Part shown: positions 53,838-64,000 of the stretch, in pieces | How positions within the stretch are numbered: position 1 is the first letter of the stretch | Layout: the number at the start of each line of letters is the position of its first letter | From: Mesostigma viride | Lineage: Eukaryota; Streptophyta; Mesostigmatophyceae; Mesostigmatales; Mesostigmataceae | DNA length: 64,000 nt | Direction of reading: 5' to 3' | Assembly: GCA_009746045.1 (NCBI GenBank) | Contig: RPFO01000670.1 | Coordinates: 337,042-401,041, forward strand | The notes under the pieces: model-generated | What the model saw: the letters and a program-made list of their open reading frames with translations, nothing else | Database searches by the model: none | What the model was told of the DNA's origin: nothing | Made by a program: the position numbers and the translations under genes

Positions 53838-54500
53838 GCAGACATCAAGGGTGTACTGCAGGGCACGCCGGTGGACCTGGTGGCGACTATTGCGCCGTTG
53901 GGCGCTGCCGACATCATCATTGGAGTGGACTGGCTGGACAAGCAGGATGTGGACATCAGTGTGCGCCGGCGGGTGGTTTGGTTTCCGGATGGTTCATTCT
54001 GGTGCCCAGACAGCGAGTATAGGGCACAGGCCGCGGAGGTCCATAACATTACACACGAGCGCTCGGCGGACGGGCCCCGACCAGCGTCCCAGATCCTGAT
54101 GAGTAGCAAGACGCTGGCGCGCCAGCTCCGGAAGGGCAAGGAGTACGCGATGTATCGCATAGACCTGGACAGCACTCAGGCTCTGCTTAACGAGATTGGT
54201 GCCGGTTTCACACCGGACGAGCTGGCGCGGTTCAATGCCGTCCTGGAGAAGCGCACTGCCCTCTTCGCAGATCGCACCCCCCAGTTCCCTCCCAATCGAT
54301 CGGTGTTACATCGTGTCCAGCTCCAGGAGGGTTCCGGGCCTACTGTGTCTCCCATGTACCGCATGGGCCCAGTCGAGCTGGTGGAGCTCAAGAAGATCCT
54401 CATTTCACTACTCGACGCTGGGCTCATTGAACCCAGCAACAGCCCCTTCTCAGCGGGCGTGCTGCTCGTTCCCAAGCCAGGGGCAAGTGGCGTCTGGTGA
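53838..54500 (+). pseudogene. pol: Gypsy pol: protease end and RT start
   Basis: GAADIIIGVDWLDKQDVDIS is the conserved ILGxDWL block at the protease C-terminus. It is followed by a linker and the RT start (YRMGPVELVELKKILISLLD, GLIEPSNSPFSAGVLLVPKP). A one-base indel in the G run at ~54480-54485 ends the frame with a TGA at 54498. Confidence 0.85.
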
Positions 54501-55205
54501 CTGATTACCGGAAGCTGAACGCCATCACCGTCAAGTCCCGGTATCCTCTACCGCGGATCGACGACATCTTCAACCGTGTCCAGGGGGCTACGTGTTTCAC
54601 CGTCATCGACTGTGCGGACGGGTTTTGGCAGCTGCGCATCGCGCCAGAAGACTGCCACAAGACCGCGTTCGCTACGCCCTTCGGTCACTATCAGTTTCGG
54701 GTGGCGGCAATGGGGCTGTGTAATTCGCCTGCGTCCTTCCAGATGCTGATGAATGACATCCTCCGTCCGGTGATGGGCACAGCCCACTTGCCGCAGGTCT
54801 CCCAGGACCTGGCGGACCCGCAGAAGGGGGCGCGCCCGCCCTGGACCTACAAGCGCACGTGCGCGCTGGCGTATCTGGACGACATCCTGGTGTACTCCAA
54901 GACGTTCGAGGAGCACCTGGAGGATGTGGACGCCGTGCTGCAGATCATGGAGGATGAGCACCTTTCGGCGCGGAAGGCCAAGGTGCGCGCCGGTCGCTGC
55001 GTGCCGTTTCTGGGCCATACCCTGTCCGCGGACGGCATCGCGACCGACCCTGAGAAGATCGAGTCCGTCCAGCAATGGCCTGTCCCTACGGACGTGAAAG
55101 GGGTACGCAGCTTCCTGGGATTGGCATCTTACTACCGACGGTTCATCCCGCGGTTTGCCACCATCGCCGCCCCGATCAACGCTCTTCTCAAGAAGGGTAC
55201 CCGTT
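54497..55205 (+). pseudogene. pol: Gypsy reverse transcriptase
   Basis: Copies element RNA into DNA. Motifs: TDYRKLNAITVKSRYPLPRI, FTVIDCADGFWQLRI (catalytic aspartate), MGLCNSPASFQMLMN, and YLDD (54870-54881) in LAYLDDILVYSKTFEEH, then FLGHTLSADGI and SFLGLASYYRRFIP. Between the palm motifs an insert (AHLPQVSQDLADPQKGARPP) is longer than usual. A frameshift follows near 55200. Confidence 0.9.
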
Positions 55206-55875
55206 CCTTTGGGCTGAGCAGTGCCAACAGGCTTTCGAGGCGCTCAAGCGCCACCTCACCACAGCGCCAGTCCTTATCCTGCCGGACCCGGCCCTTCCTT
55301 TCGTCGTGGCTACGGACGCCAGCAAGGTGGCCATCGGGGGTGTTCTCCTGCAGGACCACGGCAAGGGCCTTCAGCCCATCGAGTACATCTCACGAACGAT
55401 GATTCCGGCGGAGCGGAATTATCCAGTGCATCAGCAGGAACTCCTGGCAGTCGTCTACAGCTGCCACACGTGGCGTCATCATCTCTTGGGGGCCCAGTTT
55501 TCGGTGGCCATCAGTGAGCAGGGGGATCTCGACCCCCATCGCCTGGTGATCCACACGGACCACCGGCCGCTCACCCACCTCCTGGTGCAGCCCAACTTGA
55601 CGCCCCGCCAGGCGCGGTGGATGGAGTACCTGTCACAGTTCGCGCCGTTCAAGATCCAATATGTCAAGGGCGCGGACAATGTGGTGCCCGACGCTCTCTC
55701 GCGACGGGCAGACTATTGGTTCTACGAGGACATGGACGTGCTGCATACCACCTGTGTCCCAGTGGCCGCCCCGGGGACCGCCTACGGTGTGGAACCACGG
55801 TCTCCCCAGGCCCGCCACTTGTTTCATCTTGGGCACACCACCATGGATGACCTGTCACCCCTCCCGGAGGAGACG
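55205..55875 (+). pseudogene. pol: Gypsy RNase H
   Basis: Degrades the RNA strand of the hybrid. WAEQCQQAFEALKRHL, VVATDASKVAIGGVL (first catalytic Asp), NYPVHQQELLAVVYSCHTWR (Glu), LVIHTDHRPLTHL (Asp), then VPDALSRR closing the domain. The frame changes near 55870 into the integrase frame. Confidence 0.9.
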
Positions 55876-57595
55876 GTTCAACCAAGCCCACGAGGACGTG
55901 GACACCCCCGGGGAGGGGGAGGGGTCGCATGCGCGCGTGCCCCTTAGTCATGTGGTGCCGCCCCAGGGAATTTTTCAGCTTCAGCCGCTCGGCCCTCCCA
56001 CAGTCTTCTCAGAATTCGTCAACCAGGCGGGTACGGATGCGGCAGAACCGGCTGCGGACGCGTTCACAGTCACGTCGGACTTGGAGATGCTGATCAGCCG
56101 TTTCACAATCACGGAGGAAGCAGCACTTGAAGCCATCCGGGCACATCCCCAGCAGATGGGGGCCTATCCTTGCAAGTTCCAGGAGGGGAAACTGTTCGTG
56201 AGTCCCCAGCCGGAGGAATGGCGGCTGTATGTTCCTGAGCTCTGTAGGGCTGCCTTGCTTCACGAGCTCCATGATTCTCTTCTGGGCGGACATCAGGGAA
56301 GTCACCGTCTCCTTCCCCGGGCACGTAAGCACTTCTACTGGCCAGGGATGAAGGAGTATATCGAGACGTATGTGCGCCAGTGCCCCTCGTGTCAGATCAT
56401 GAAGTCCAGGAACACGGGCTCTCAGGCCGTCCCTAAGACGCTGCCGGATCCTATGGGTCCTTGGGATTCTATCATGATGGACTTCATCGGCCCGTTCAAG
56501 AAGACGAAGAACGGCAACAGCATGGTCTTGGTGTTTGTGGACCGCCTGACGCGCATGTGTCACCTGGCCCCGTGTCCGGTCGACCTCACAGCGGAGGAGT
56601 GCGCCAAGATATACCTGACGCACGTGTTTCGGTTTCACGGGCTCAGCCGGCAGTTCATCTCTGACCGCGACAAGCTCTTCACGGCCAAATTCTGGCAGGA
56701 GTTCTTCGAGCAACTGGGCACCAAGGTGTCGCTGGGCACGGCCTATCACAGCTCGTCGTCGCACCTGGTGGAGCGGTTGAACCGCACGGTGCAAGAGACC
56801 ATGCGACACTACACCGACACGGTGGGCAGCAATTGGGAAGAACTTCTGGGCTTGGTGGAGTTTTCCCTGAACAATGCCCCCCAGGCCGCCCATGGGTTCA
56901 CCCCCTTTTTCCTCAACTCCGGCCGACACCCTCTCACACCGCTCGACTTGCTTGGGAGCCACGAACTGGGAGAGGATCAGGTCAAGCTGGATACCCTGCA
57001 AGGGGTCGAGCGGTTGCTGCAGCGGATGCACCAAGCGCATAACAGCGCGGTTCAGGGCTATCGCGCAGCGGCAGCGCGGTATCTGGAGAGGACAGCCGGC
57101 AAGCGGGATCACAGGGCGCCGTCCATCGAGGTGGGCGATTGGGTCCTGGTTGAGGGCCCGCAGATCGGGCGATTTTCGCACAAGGTGGAGAAGGAGCTGA
57201 AGACTAAGCTCCGACCCATGTTCCTGGGACCCTACAAGGTCCTCACCAAGTTCGATGACGTCATGTTCCAGGTGGACATTCCAGTGTCATGGAACCTCAC
57301 GTCCAACCGTTTCCACCGTGACCAGCTCAAGTTGTATCACCAGAACACCATTCAGGGTAGGGTCAATCCCCCAGCCCCACTGGAGTTCAATCCGGATACG
57401 GGGGAACAGGAGGACGAGGTGGCCGCAATCGTGGGTCACCGGGATGTCAAACGGGGACGAGGGGTCCAGCGACAATATCGGGTGCGATGGCGATTCGCAC
57501 AACACGAGTCTGAGGACTCCTGGCGCACCGCTACCGAGTTAGCGGGGTGCGCCCGCTTACTAGAAGCATACAAGAAGACGCACCAGTTGCGTTAG
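55876..57595 (+). CDS. pol: Gypsy integrase with C-terminal chromodomain
   Basis: Inserts the cDNA into the genome. N-terminal HHCC zinc finger: H at 56261, GGH at ~56290 and CPSC at 56381. Core DDE: D in MMDFIGPF (56480), D in FISDRDKLF (56662), E in SSHLVERLNRTVQE (56771). GPY/F-like LRPMFLGPYKVL follows at 57208-57243. The chromodomain (57415-57580) reads EVAAIVGHRDVKRGRGVQRQ then YRVRWRFAQHESEDSWR; such domains steer insertion to marked chromatin. This part of pol is unbroken to the TAG at 57593. Confidence 0.9.
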
Positions 57596-57798
57596 CAGAC
57601 CACAGCCGGTAGGGTGTAGGGTGAGGGTGGTGCGTGAGCCAGGTATTTGGTACGCGTCGACTAACGCCCTGACATCTTGTGTGTGGGCTGTACAGGGGGA
57701 CGCCGCGGAGGCGCTTCCCAGAGACCAGACTCCGTCGGCGCCGTGGAGGCTGCTGACGCAGGATTCCGGGTGCAGATGGGGAGTCCAGTGAGGGGGAT

Positions 57799-58800
57799 TT
57801 GGTCGACATGGATATACCCGACGATCCGGAGGTCCCAGAACCGGAAGCGGGGGTAAGGACGCAGATAGCTCGTGGAGAGCCTGCGGTCCGAAGGGATGCA
57901 CCAGGGGCCGGGGGCTCGAGAGATGGTGGCGGACAGACGGGGCCCTCCTCTAGTCGCGAGCGCCGGCAAGAAACCTCGTCAAGGCCTGGAGCACCGGACG
58001 CGCGTACGTTGGAGCTGGTAAAGGAGCTGCACGAGGAGACGTTCAATCCCCGGGTGTTCTTGCGTGACTACGGTCGAGAGGGGGAAGCCCTGGTGGAACG
58101 ACGACGGCGTCGTCGTAATCAAATGCCGTCGCACCTCCGCGCTGATTCTATCATGGCGCGAGTCGGCCCTGTGCAGATGGAGACTTTTCGAGGGTTCGTG
58201 CGGCGCAACGTGAGATTCCGGATCGAGACCCGCACGGCTGCGCGCAACGGTGTGGTGGTTGGGACCGACTGGGAAACACATGAGCGGGAATGTGCCTGTC
58301 ACGGGTGCATGAACACGCTGGAAGCGGGCCTGGCATTCCCACGGCTCCTTCTCCTCTTACTTCCACCCCAGTGCGGAAGCTGCTGGAATACCACTTCCCC
58401 CGGTATCTTCCGCCAGAGGGGCGCTACGGGGTGAAAAATGCCTGCGAGAAGGGCAGTATTCGTTGCGGCAGGCTCTGGATCGCATCGTGGCGATGGATGA
58501 TGAGGACCAGGATGATGGGAGTGAGGGGTATGACTCCGGTTCCGACGACGACCATCCTCCACACCCTCCCTCTCGTTCCCCTCCGCGGGATCCGCCTTCT
58601 CGGGGTTCCCAGGGGAGCGGCGGAAGAAGCCGTCCTGTGCCTCGTTATGCGGCGCCACCGCCGGCGACGGGCTGGGGGCGACCTTCATGGCGCGAGACGC
58701 GGAGTCTTCCGAGGGCTACCGGGTGGGGTGGGGGCAGCCAAGCCGCTCCTCGACGTGTTCCGGAGGGGCCGGCACGTCGTCGCTCGCCATCCCCGCCCTC
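57799..58800 (+). pseudogene. Unknown ORF after integrase, 5' part
   Basis: Starts MVDMDIPDDPEVPEPEAGVR and contains TLELVKELHEETFNPRVFLR, QMETFRGFVRRNVRFRIETR and a CxCHGC motif (ERECACHGCMNTLEAG) that could bind metal. Two frame changes (near 58350 and 58455) lead through YHFPRYLPPEGRYGVKNA to an acidic stretch (DDEDQDDGSEGYDSGSDDDH) and an arginine/serine/proline-rich end, cut by the insertion at 58801. No family recognised. It lies inside the retrotransposon, where some elements carry env-like or extra ORFs. Confidence 0.55.
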
Positions 58801-59105
58801 ACAACGGTATGAAAGTGCCAAAAAATGCCCTTATAAGCCCTACAAGGAGCAAATTGAGTCCAAACATGCTAGATATTGGTAGGCAGCATGTCCATGACAC
58901 CAGTAAAAGGAATTTGACTTTCCAGAATTTTCCGACATCGGTTGGTCTATTTTTGGCATGTCTATTTTTAGCAACTTTCCAGATTTTAATACAAACAAAT
59001 ACCATTTGATATGCAAATAAAGAGCTCCTGACCTGGCTGTTTGCATGTAGGCTTATGCTCATGTCTACCAACTGTGCACCATGTCCCATGGTCATCTGAC
59101 CTCAT

Positions 59106-59640
59106 TTGGTGACAAACTGCCACCAAATGCTAGCAAAAACGCACCGTTTCACCACATCTCATAGCAGTTTCCATGGAAGATGTGTTCAGTCGAGGCTGGA
59201 AATTTGCAATCACGTTACACATCATAAATGTAGACATGGCACAAAAAATCAGGTCCATCGTACTGTATTTGGTAACAAAATGCCACCAAATGCTAGCAAA
59301 AATGCGCGTTTTTCGCGTTTTTTTAACACATTTCATGACAGTTTTCATACAAGATGTGCTCAGTTGGGGCTGGAAACTTGCAAGCATATTAAATATCATC
59401 ATTGTAGACATTGCACAAAAATCCAGGTCTGTTGTACTTCATTCATTGACAGCTCGCTAGCAAATGTGAGCAAAAATGTGCCTTTTTTGCATTTCCGCCA
59501 CATTTCTTGCAGTTTCCCATGCAAGATGTGCTCAGGTGAGGCTGAAAACAAGCGCCCATGTTAATCATCATGTCATTTCAGACATTGCACAAAACTTCAG
59601 GTCCATCAAGTGTCATTGGGTTCACTGGTCCATGCAACAC
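59106..59640. repeat. Three ~180-bp diverged tandem repeats
   Basis: Units begin near 59106, 59268 and 59455. Each contains CACCAAATGCTAGCAAAAA or a variant, an AAGATGTG(T/C)TCAG block, a GGCTGGAAA block and a GACAT(G/T)GCACAAAA block. They lie within the 58801-62449 element. Confidence 0.75.
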
Positions 59641-59999
59641 CTGCCAGTTTCCAGCTAATCACTCAACCTTGGATGCCAAGTTCTTTAGTAACGGTATGGC
59701 CAACTCCCACCAACTGTGTTGCTAACTGTTCAGACCTTGCACAGATAATATAACACAACTTTTGTGACACATAGACAAAGATATATGAACATGAACAGTG
59801 GCTAGACATGGTTGTATATATGTGCATACGGCCATGCTAAGGCAATTTTCAAGTAGGGGCTTGTTAGACATAAGAACTGCCAACTGTCACGTTGGCTAGC
59901 ATGGGATCAGTTCAAACCCACAGCACGCACGGTAGCCGCAAACTCAGCTTGGCAATGTAATAATCTAATCATGCCAGGCATCTCGGCCGTCGGCATGGT

Positions 60000-62290
60000 T
60001 GCGATGTGTTTTGTGCGCCTTGATTTGGTAGCAGCACATCCCTTGGCAACCGGCCCGCCTGACCAAGGTTGCCACACATGGTCCTCTGCATCACCATGGA
60101 TGCCCCCATGTCCCTGTCTCTGTTATAGGGGCCCCTGTTGCTGGCAACGCAGCTTCCAAGTTGGACTAGATCTCCTCAGCCAGCGCTGTGGTGCATAGCC
60201 AGACAGCTCATACACTGCTCAGTTGCTACCTCGTTGCCGGCTTGAAATGTGCCACCAAAGGACTGCACTTGGCCGCCATCATACCTAGCATGAAGAAGCC
60301 ACTGCACATCCCCGGTGAGCCGCTTGGCCACCATACCGCAGTTGTCTTCAACAGATAGTGCAAGCCCAATGCCCTCTACATAGGCACATGCATCGTGCTC
60401 ATGCTCTTGCTCTGGCCCTTGTCAACATGAGATGCATGCCCATGTATGCTTCACCATGTTTCTCCAAGCCATCCGTGACTACTGGCTTCAGATATGTCAT
60501 TCAACTCCTGCACGTCCTCAGCCAGACTGTCAAACTAGCTGGTGCCCCATCCCTCACTTTGGTGAGGACTGCGATTCTGGCTAGCAGCTTAGCGATCGTG
60601 CGTGGTTGTGCCTGAGTTTCTGGGTGAGTGGCAGTGGCATTGGAGCAAGAGGTGTTGAGCATGTGCGTGTGTCTATCCACTTGACAAACAACCCCTCCCA
60701 CCCCTGACATTGAGGAGTTTGGCCATGTGCCAGGTTGCCAGAATTCCGCAAACATGCATCATAGGGAAATAAAGGATTGCTGGTTGTGCACACGACATGA
60801 GAAAACAAAACACACATACCTGTCAGGAGGGCAGGCTTGGGTTGCTTCATTGGCGCTGGTTGCAGCGTGCGTAATAATAGCCCGCCATTGGCTCATTTAC
60901 CCGTGCCCTTGGCCAGCACGCACAGCCTGAACTGCATGAACTGCATGGATGCGGCCGTCCAGGATGCCCTCTGCTCATCATTCAGGGGATCATTCTGTGA
61001 AGGCAGCTTGGGTGCTGGCGTGTAAGGCAGCTTGTGCATCAGTGTTTGCCGCCCGGCCGTGTGGCAGCACAGGTAGCTGGCCTAGCCCGGCCACTGTCCT
61101 CTCTCCACTCTCACGCAATATGCCACCCTCTCCACAAACCATGACAGTTCTCATGTGCATGCATGTCTTAAGATGCTTGTTGAAGGCAGATGCTTTCAGC
61201 TTAGAGATGGTGGGCACGTATACAGTGGGTTTTATGGACTCACAAGCATGTGAAGCCATCGAGCATCCAAGAAAGCCACCAATTGCTTCTAGGTTTTCCA
61301 TCAATCTTCGTGGTCAACCATGTCATGCAACATTACTTGCCGTGAGCACAATGCCAATAAATTGCAGCATGTACAACTAGAGCAAAGCAACAGCTTTGTG
61401 ATCCATAGCCCTGCCTGCAAATCATTGCCATCGGCGGCAATAGCGCTGCAAGGCTGCCAGCCAGCCCGTGATATCTTGCCCGCAATCCGTCATGCACCCT
61501 CCCTAATATCCGTGTGAAGAATTCCTTGACATCCCTAGCCTCTAAGGTAACCTGTACGTCGCTGATGTGAAGAAAAGGCTCGCCATGAAACCGTAGCTCG
61601 CTATACGATTCATGACGCACCTCCCGTAAGATAAGAAGATGACCAAAAGAGAAACTCCGGAGATGGGGAACTGGTAACATATTCATCCGTGACAAGGTCA
61701 GGGATTCAACAAGGAGTGAATTGGCCCGTAGATTTGAATAAGGGAACATACCGCTCGGAGGTATCCATGTCTGCGGTGCGCTTGATGTCTATTTCGCACA
61801 CCCCGCCGCAGAACTCGTTCCGGCATTCACCTGCTGACCGCAGTTTGTACATGTCCAGAGGCTGATAAAAGCCCCAACATCGTGGGCGTCTTTAGAGTCC
61901 ACAAAGCCTGCATTAAACATGACGTTCGGGGCAAACGCATATATATACGAAGTATGGGTCTGCCAAGCCTGACGCAGCTTTGAAATTGGTCGGAAATATG
62001 CGGTAGCTCAGGAAAAAAAAGTTGCAGCGGTAATGAAGAAAGTCGTTCGGTCAAAGTCTTTAGAATTAAAAAATGCATCGTTTATGATGGAAACCCCGAT
62101 CTTAGGGCGCACTTCATCGGGAAAATTTTTTGCTGCGGTCAGGTGGGGTCGAGAGAAAATCTGCGACCATTCAGGCACCCACTTATGAATGACGCAACAT
62201 GCTGTTCGATTCCGCAAATTTTATGGCGAAAAAAAAACAGTGGTGGATCTAATAACACCTTAGGAGGATAATCGTAAAATTTCAGCCTTG
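60000..62290 (-). other. Possible decayed coding region in the inverted-repeat element
   Basis: Several minus-strand frames (62217-62008, 62078-61827, 61749-61333, 61304-60990, 60850-60581) look protein-like: ISKLRQAWQTHTSYIYAFAP, VDSKDAHDVGAF, WTCTNCGQ, VRHESYSELRFHGEPFLHIS, KPTVYVPTISKLKASAFNKH. They could be exons or frameshifted parts of a transposase or captured gene. I could not assign a family. Confidence 0.35.
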
Positions 62291-62449
62291 ATAGTGCCTT
62301 TATACACGCTCAGCATCGCCTGCCAGACCGCCATGCCTGTCGCCCGGAATTCGGTCACTTTCGTGCACGCGCACACCAAAAATCGCATTTGGCGCCACTT
62401 TTCGGGTACCGCTTACGAGGGCAGATTTTGGCGCGGCTCGTACCGTTGT

Positions 62450-63906
62450 GCTCCCGTTCGCGTTCCCACTCGGACTCCGGGACTGATGTACGCCCCGCTC
62501 GCCAAGCGTCACCACCACCTCGCCGACCAGAGGATCGGCAATGGGAGCGCACGTGGGGGTCGGCGGTGGAGTTGGAGCAAGAGCGAGAGAATCGGCGACG
62601 GCGAACGGATCCGACAGAGACCGCGGTGGCCAGGGCCGAACGGCCGGCTAGAGAGGAGCCGATTGATGAGGTTCCCGCTGGCACCCCGCCCGATGCGGGC
62701 CAAGAAGAGACTACCTTCCATGTCTCCCTGGAGCCTCGCTCCCGAGTGGAAGAGGTCCCACCGGAGCCCAACTTCTTGGTCTCCTTGGAGCCTCGTCACC
62801 GGCCTGCCCATGCAGGCCGGATCGTCGATGTCACGTCCTGCGGAGGGACCCAGCAGACCCACCGCTACCTCGGATCGACACTCGCACCTTCCCGTGGAGG
62901 GGCCGTGCTTACATACCGTCCGGGATGCCGCGGAAGGTCCCAGCGTGGCGGGTGTCATGGTGCCGGCGGAGCCCGTGGTTACCCTTGAGACGCTCGTGGC
63001 GGCGGTGCAATCAGGGCAGGGCCTCATACAGCGGATGTTGGACCAGCTCGGGCGCCAGGGCGATCATTCAGTTGCCACCTCAGTAGGCTACGAGGCCGCT
63101 TCCCGGGCAGCCTCACATGAGGAGTGGTCGTTGGGGGACTTCATACGAACCATTCCGGGGAGGACCGTAAGACACGGTGGGCCGGGGCCTCGAACGGAGA
63201 AGTTGTGTGTGGTGTTCGAGGGACCCTTGTTCCCGGTCCCTCCTGGTATGCACCTAGGTGCATACCAGGAGCCCGCCCGCCCCTTTGGTTTTTCAAGCGG
63301 GCCCTTGGTGCGCGGTTGACCGTGGTGCTTACTGGGAACAACTCGAGATCACCTTTTTCCCACAGGCGCCGCTGCCCTTGCCGCAACGTGACGACCTTCG
63401 TTTTCCCCGGACGGTGGGCCACACGGTGCGGTTCGGTACCGAGGATTGGTGCATGGGATTGGAGGTATCAGGTGGATGGGGTGGGGCACGTGGTTACGCC
63501 GCCCAAGGTGGCCCCGGCGGAAGGGCGTGCCTTCCTGGAACGGGTGGTGCCGGACATTGTAGGGGCCCCTAGGGCGACCATCCTTGAGGATCACGTGCGC
63601 ACCGAGGTATTTATGATGGGGGTGAAGTTTGTTCGTGATCACCGCTGTGGGGTGGCGGATTGGTCGGCGCTGACCCTTCTCTTTACCCACCCCCAGTATC
63701 TCGCTGGGTTCCTGGCCATGTGGCCCCAGGGCACGTGGGTGCCGCTGTCCCGGTTGGGTCGGCAGAAGACGTCCCCATATCAGATCGCCTTCGAGGTGGA
63801 CCTATGTGCGCATCCAGGGGTGATGACTCATATCATGACCCCCGCGGGGCGACGGGCTCTCCTTGAGGCCCAGCAGCAGCGGCGGACTACTAGCGGCGGA
63901 CGCTAG
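62450..63906 (+). pseudogene. Unknown ORF after integrase, 3' part
   Basis: Continues the arginine/serine-rich end of 57799-58800 (SRSRSHSDSGTD, then PPPRRPEDRQWERTWG). Contains a duplicated FHVSLEPRS / FLVSLEPRH motif and VVTLETLVAAVQSGQGLIQR, RAFLERVVPDIVGAPRATIL, and LLFTHPQYLAGFLAMWPQGT. It ends QQQRRTTSGGR at the TAG at 63904. At least three frame changes (near 62835, 63300, 63470). No recognised domain. It may be a coat, env-like or accessory protein; undecided. Confidence 0.5.
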
Positions 63907-64000
63907 AGTAAATAGTTCAGTTTCGGGATGGATAGCGGAGTCCAATCCCCAAAGTTTTGGCTACTACGTCAGGGTTGGGCATGTGAATCGACCTCTAGAG
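63907..64000. other. Window end, no LTR seen
   Basis: After the last stop no polypurine tract and no TGTTACGTCC LTR start is found, so the 3' end of the retrotransposon should lie beyond the window. Confidence 0.5.

Larger units (their letters stand above)
58801..62449. mobile_element. Unclassified inverted-repeat DNA transposon
   Basis: Ends ACAACGGTA...TACCGTTGT. The match extends about 45 bp at ~75% (GCCAAAA, TGCCCT and TAAGC blocks in the same order). No unambiguous target duplication; CTC occurs on both sides but offset by a base. Flanks join an arginine/serine-rich coding stretch on each side, consistent with insertion into one ORF. Inside are ~180-bp tandem repeats (59106-59640) and unassigned minus-strand ORFs. 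Confidence 0.65.
45887..64000 (+). mobile_element. Ty3/gypsy chromovirus-type retrotransposon, 3' end outside window
   Basis: Order on the plus strand: LTR, primer binding site, leader ORF with hybrid-binding domain, gag, protease, RT, RNase H, integrase with chromodomain, then an unknown ORF. The RT-RNase H-integrase order and C-terminal chromodomain define a chromovirus-type Ty3/gypsy element. No second LTR is present before 64000, so the element should continue. Three DNA transposons interrupt it (47132-48859, 52083-53837, 58801-62449); without them it spans ~11 kb here. At least five frameshifts in gag-pol make this copy defective, unless some are sequence errors. Confidence 0.92.

Noticed and set aside
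3508-64000. CRISPR arrays or bacterial operons
   Set aside because: The repeats are tandem satellites without unique spacers, and gene structure is eukaryotic (introns, retrotransposons).

Overview
The window looks like nuclear DNA of a green alga (Viridiplantae, probably a chlorophyte; the species cannot be named from sequence alone). The main evidence is a 21-exon gene for a plant-type dynamin (DRP2 class: GTPase, stalk, PH, GED and proline-rich tail) with GT-AG introns, together with algal/plant-type transposable elements and introns packed with long simple repeats.

Layout. (1) 1-3.5 kb: fragments of non-LTR retroelements and AT-rich spacer. (2) 3.5-25.3 kb, minus strand: the DRP2-type dynamin gene. 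I could join 21 exons with every splice phase agreeing, giving a 1059-residue protein. Its introns hold a ~1 kb (CACT)n array, a (CCCA)n/(GGGT)n array, a (CCATG)n array, 20-, 21-, 30- and 39-bp minisatellites, and an inverted pair of PIF1/Helitron-type helicase fragments. (3) 26.2-28.3 kb, plus strand: an intronless gene for the nucleolar rRNA-processing protein RRP1/Nop52, divergent from the dynamin gene across ~0.9 kb. (4) 28.6-45.9 kb: a dense graveyard of mobile elements. It holds several 5'-truncated LINEs (ORF1 with coiled coil and RRM-like region, ORF2 reverse transcriptase), a 1.1 kb element made of three 206-208 bp palindromes, a piggyBac-like element with ~490 bp inverted repeats and a deleted catalytic core, and a hAT-like element with an exact 8-bp target duplication. 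(5) 45.9-64.0 kb, plus strand: a Ty3/gypsy chromovirus-type retrotransposon running off the window. It has a 5' LTR, primer binding site, a small leader ORF with an RNase H1/caulimovirus-P6-type hybrid-binding domain, gag with CCHC knuckle, protease, RT, RNase H, integrase, chromodomain, and a further unknown ORF after pol. It carries several frameshifts and is interrupted by three DNA transposons (piggyBac-like 47.1-48.9 kb, hAT-like 52.1-53.8 kb, and an unclassified inverted-repeat element 58.8-62.4 kb).

Only the dynamin and RRP1 genes look like working host genes. They have no evident joint pathway: one acts in membrane scission and vesicle traffic, the other in nucleolar ribosome assembly. 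The rest is nested transposon history that can be ordered from target duplications and from which element interrupts which. The most unusual items are the palindrome-triplet element, the hybrid-binding-domain ORF ahead of gag, the unknown ORF after the integrase chromodomain, and a conserved 3' hairpin next to (ATTAA)n-type tails shared by several retroelement copies.
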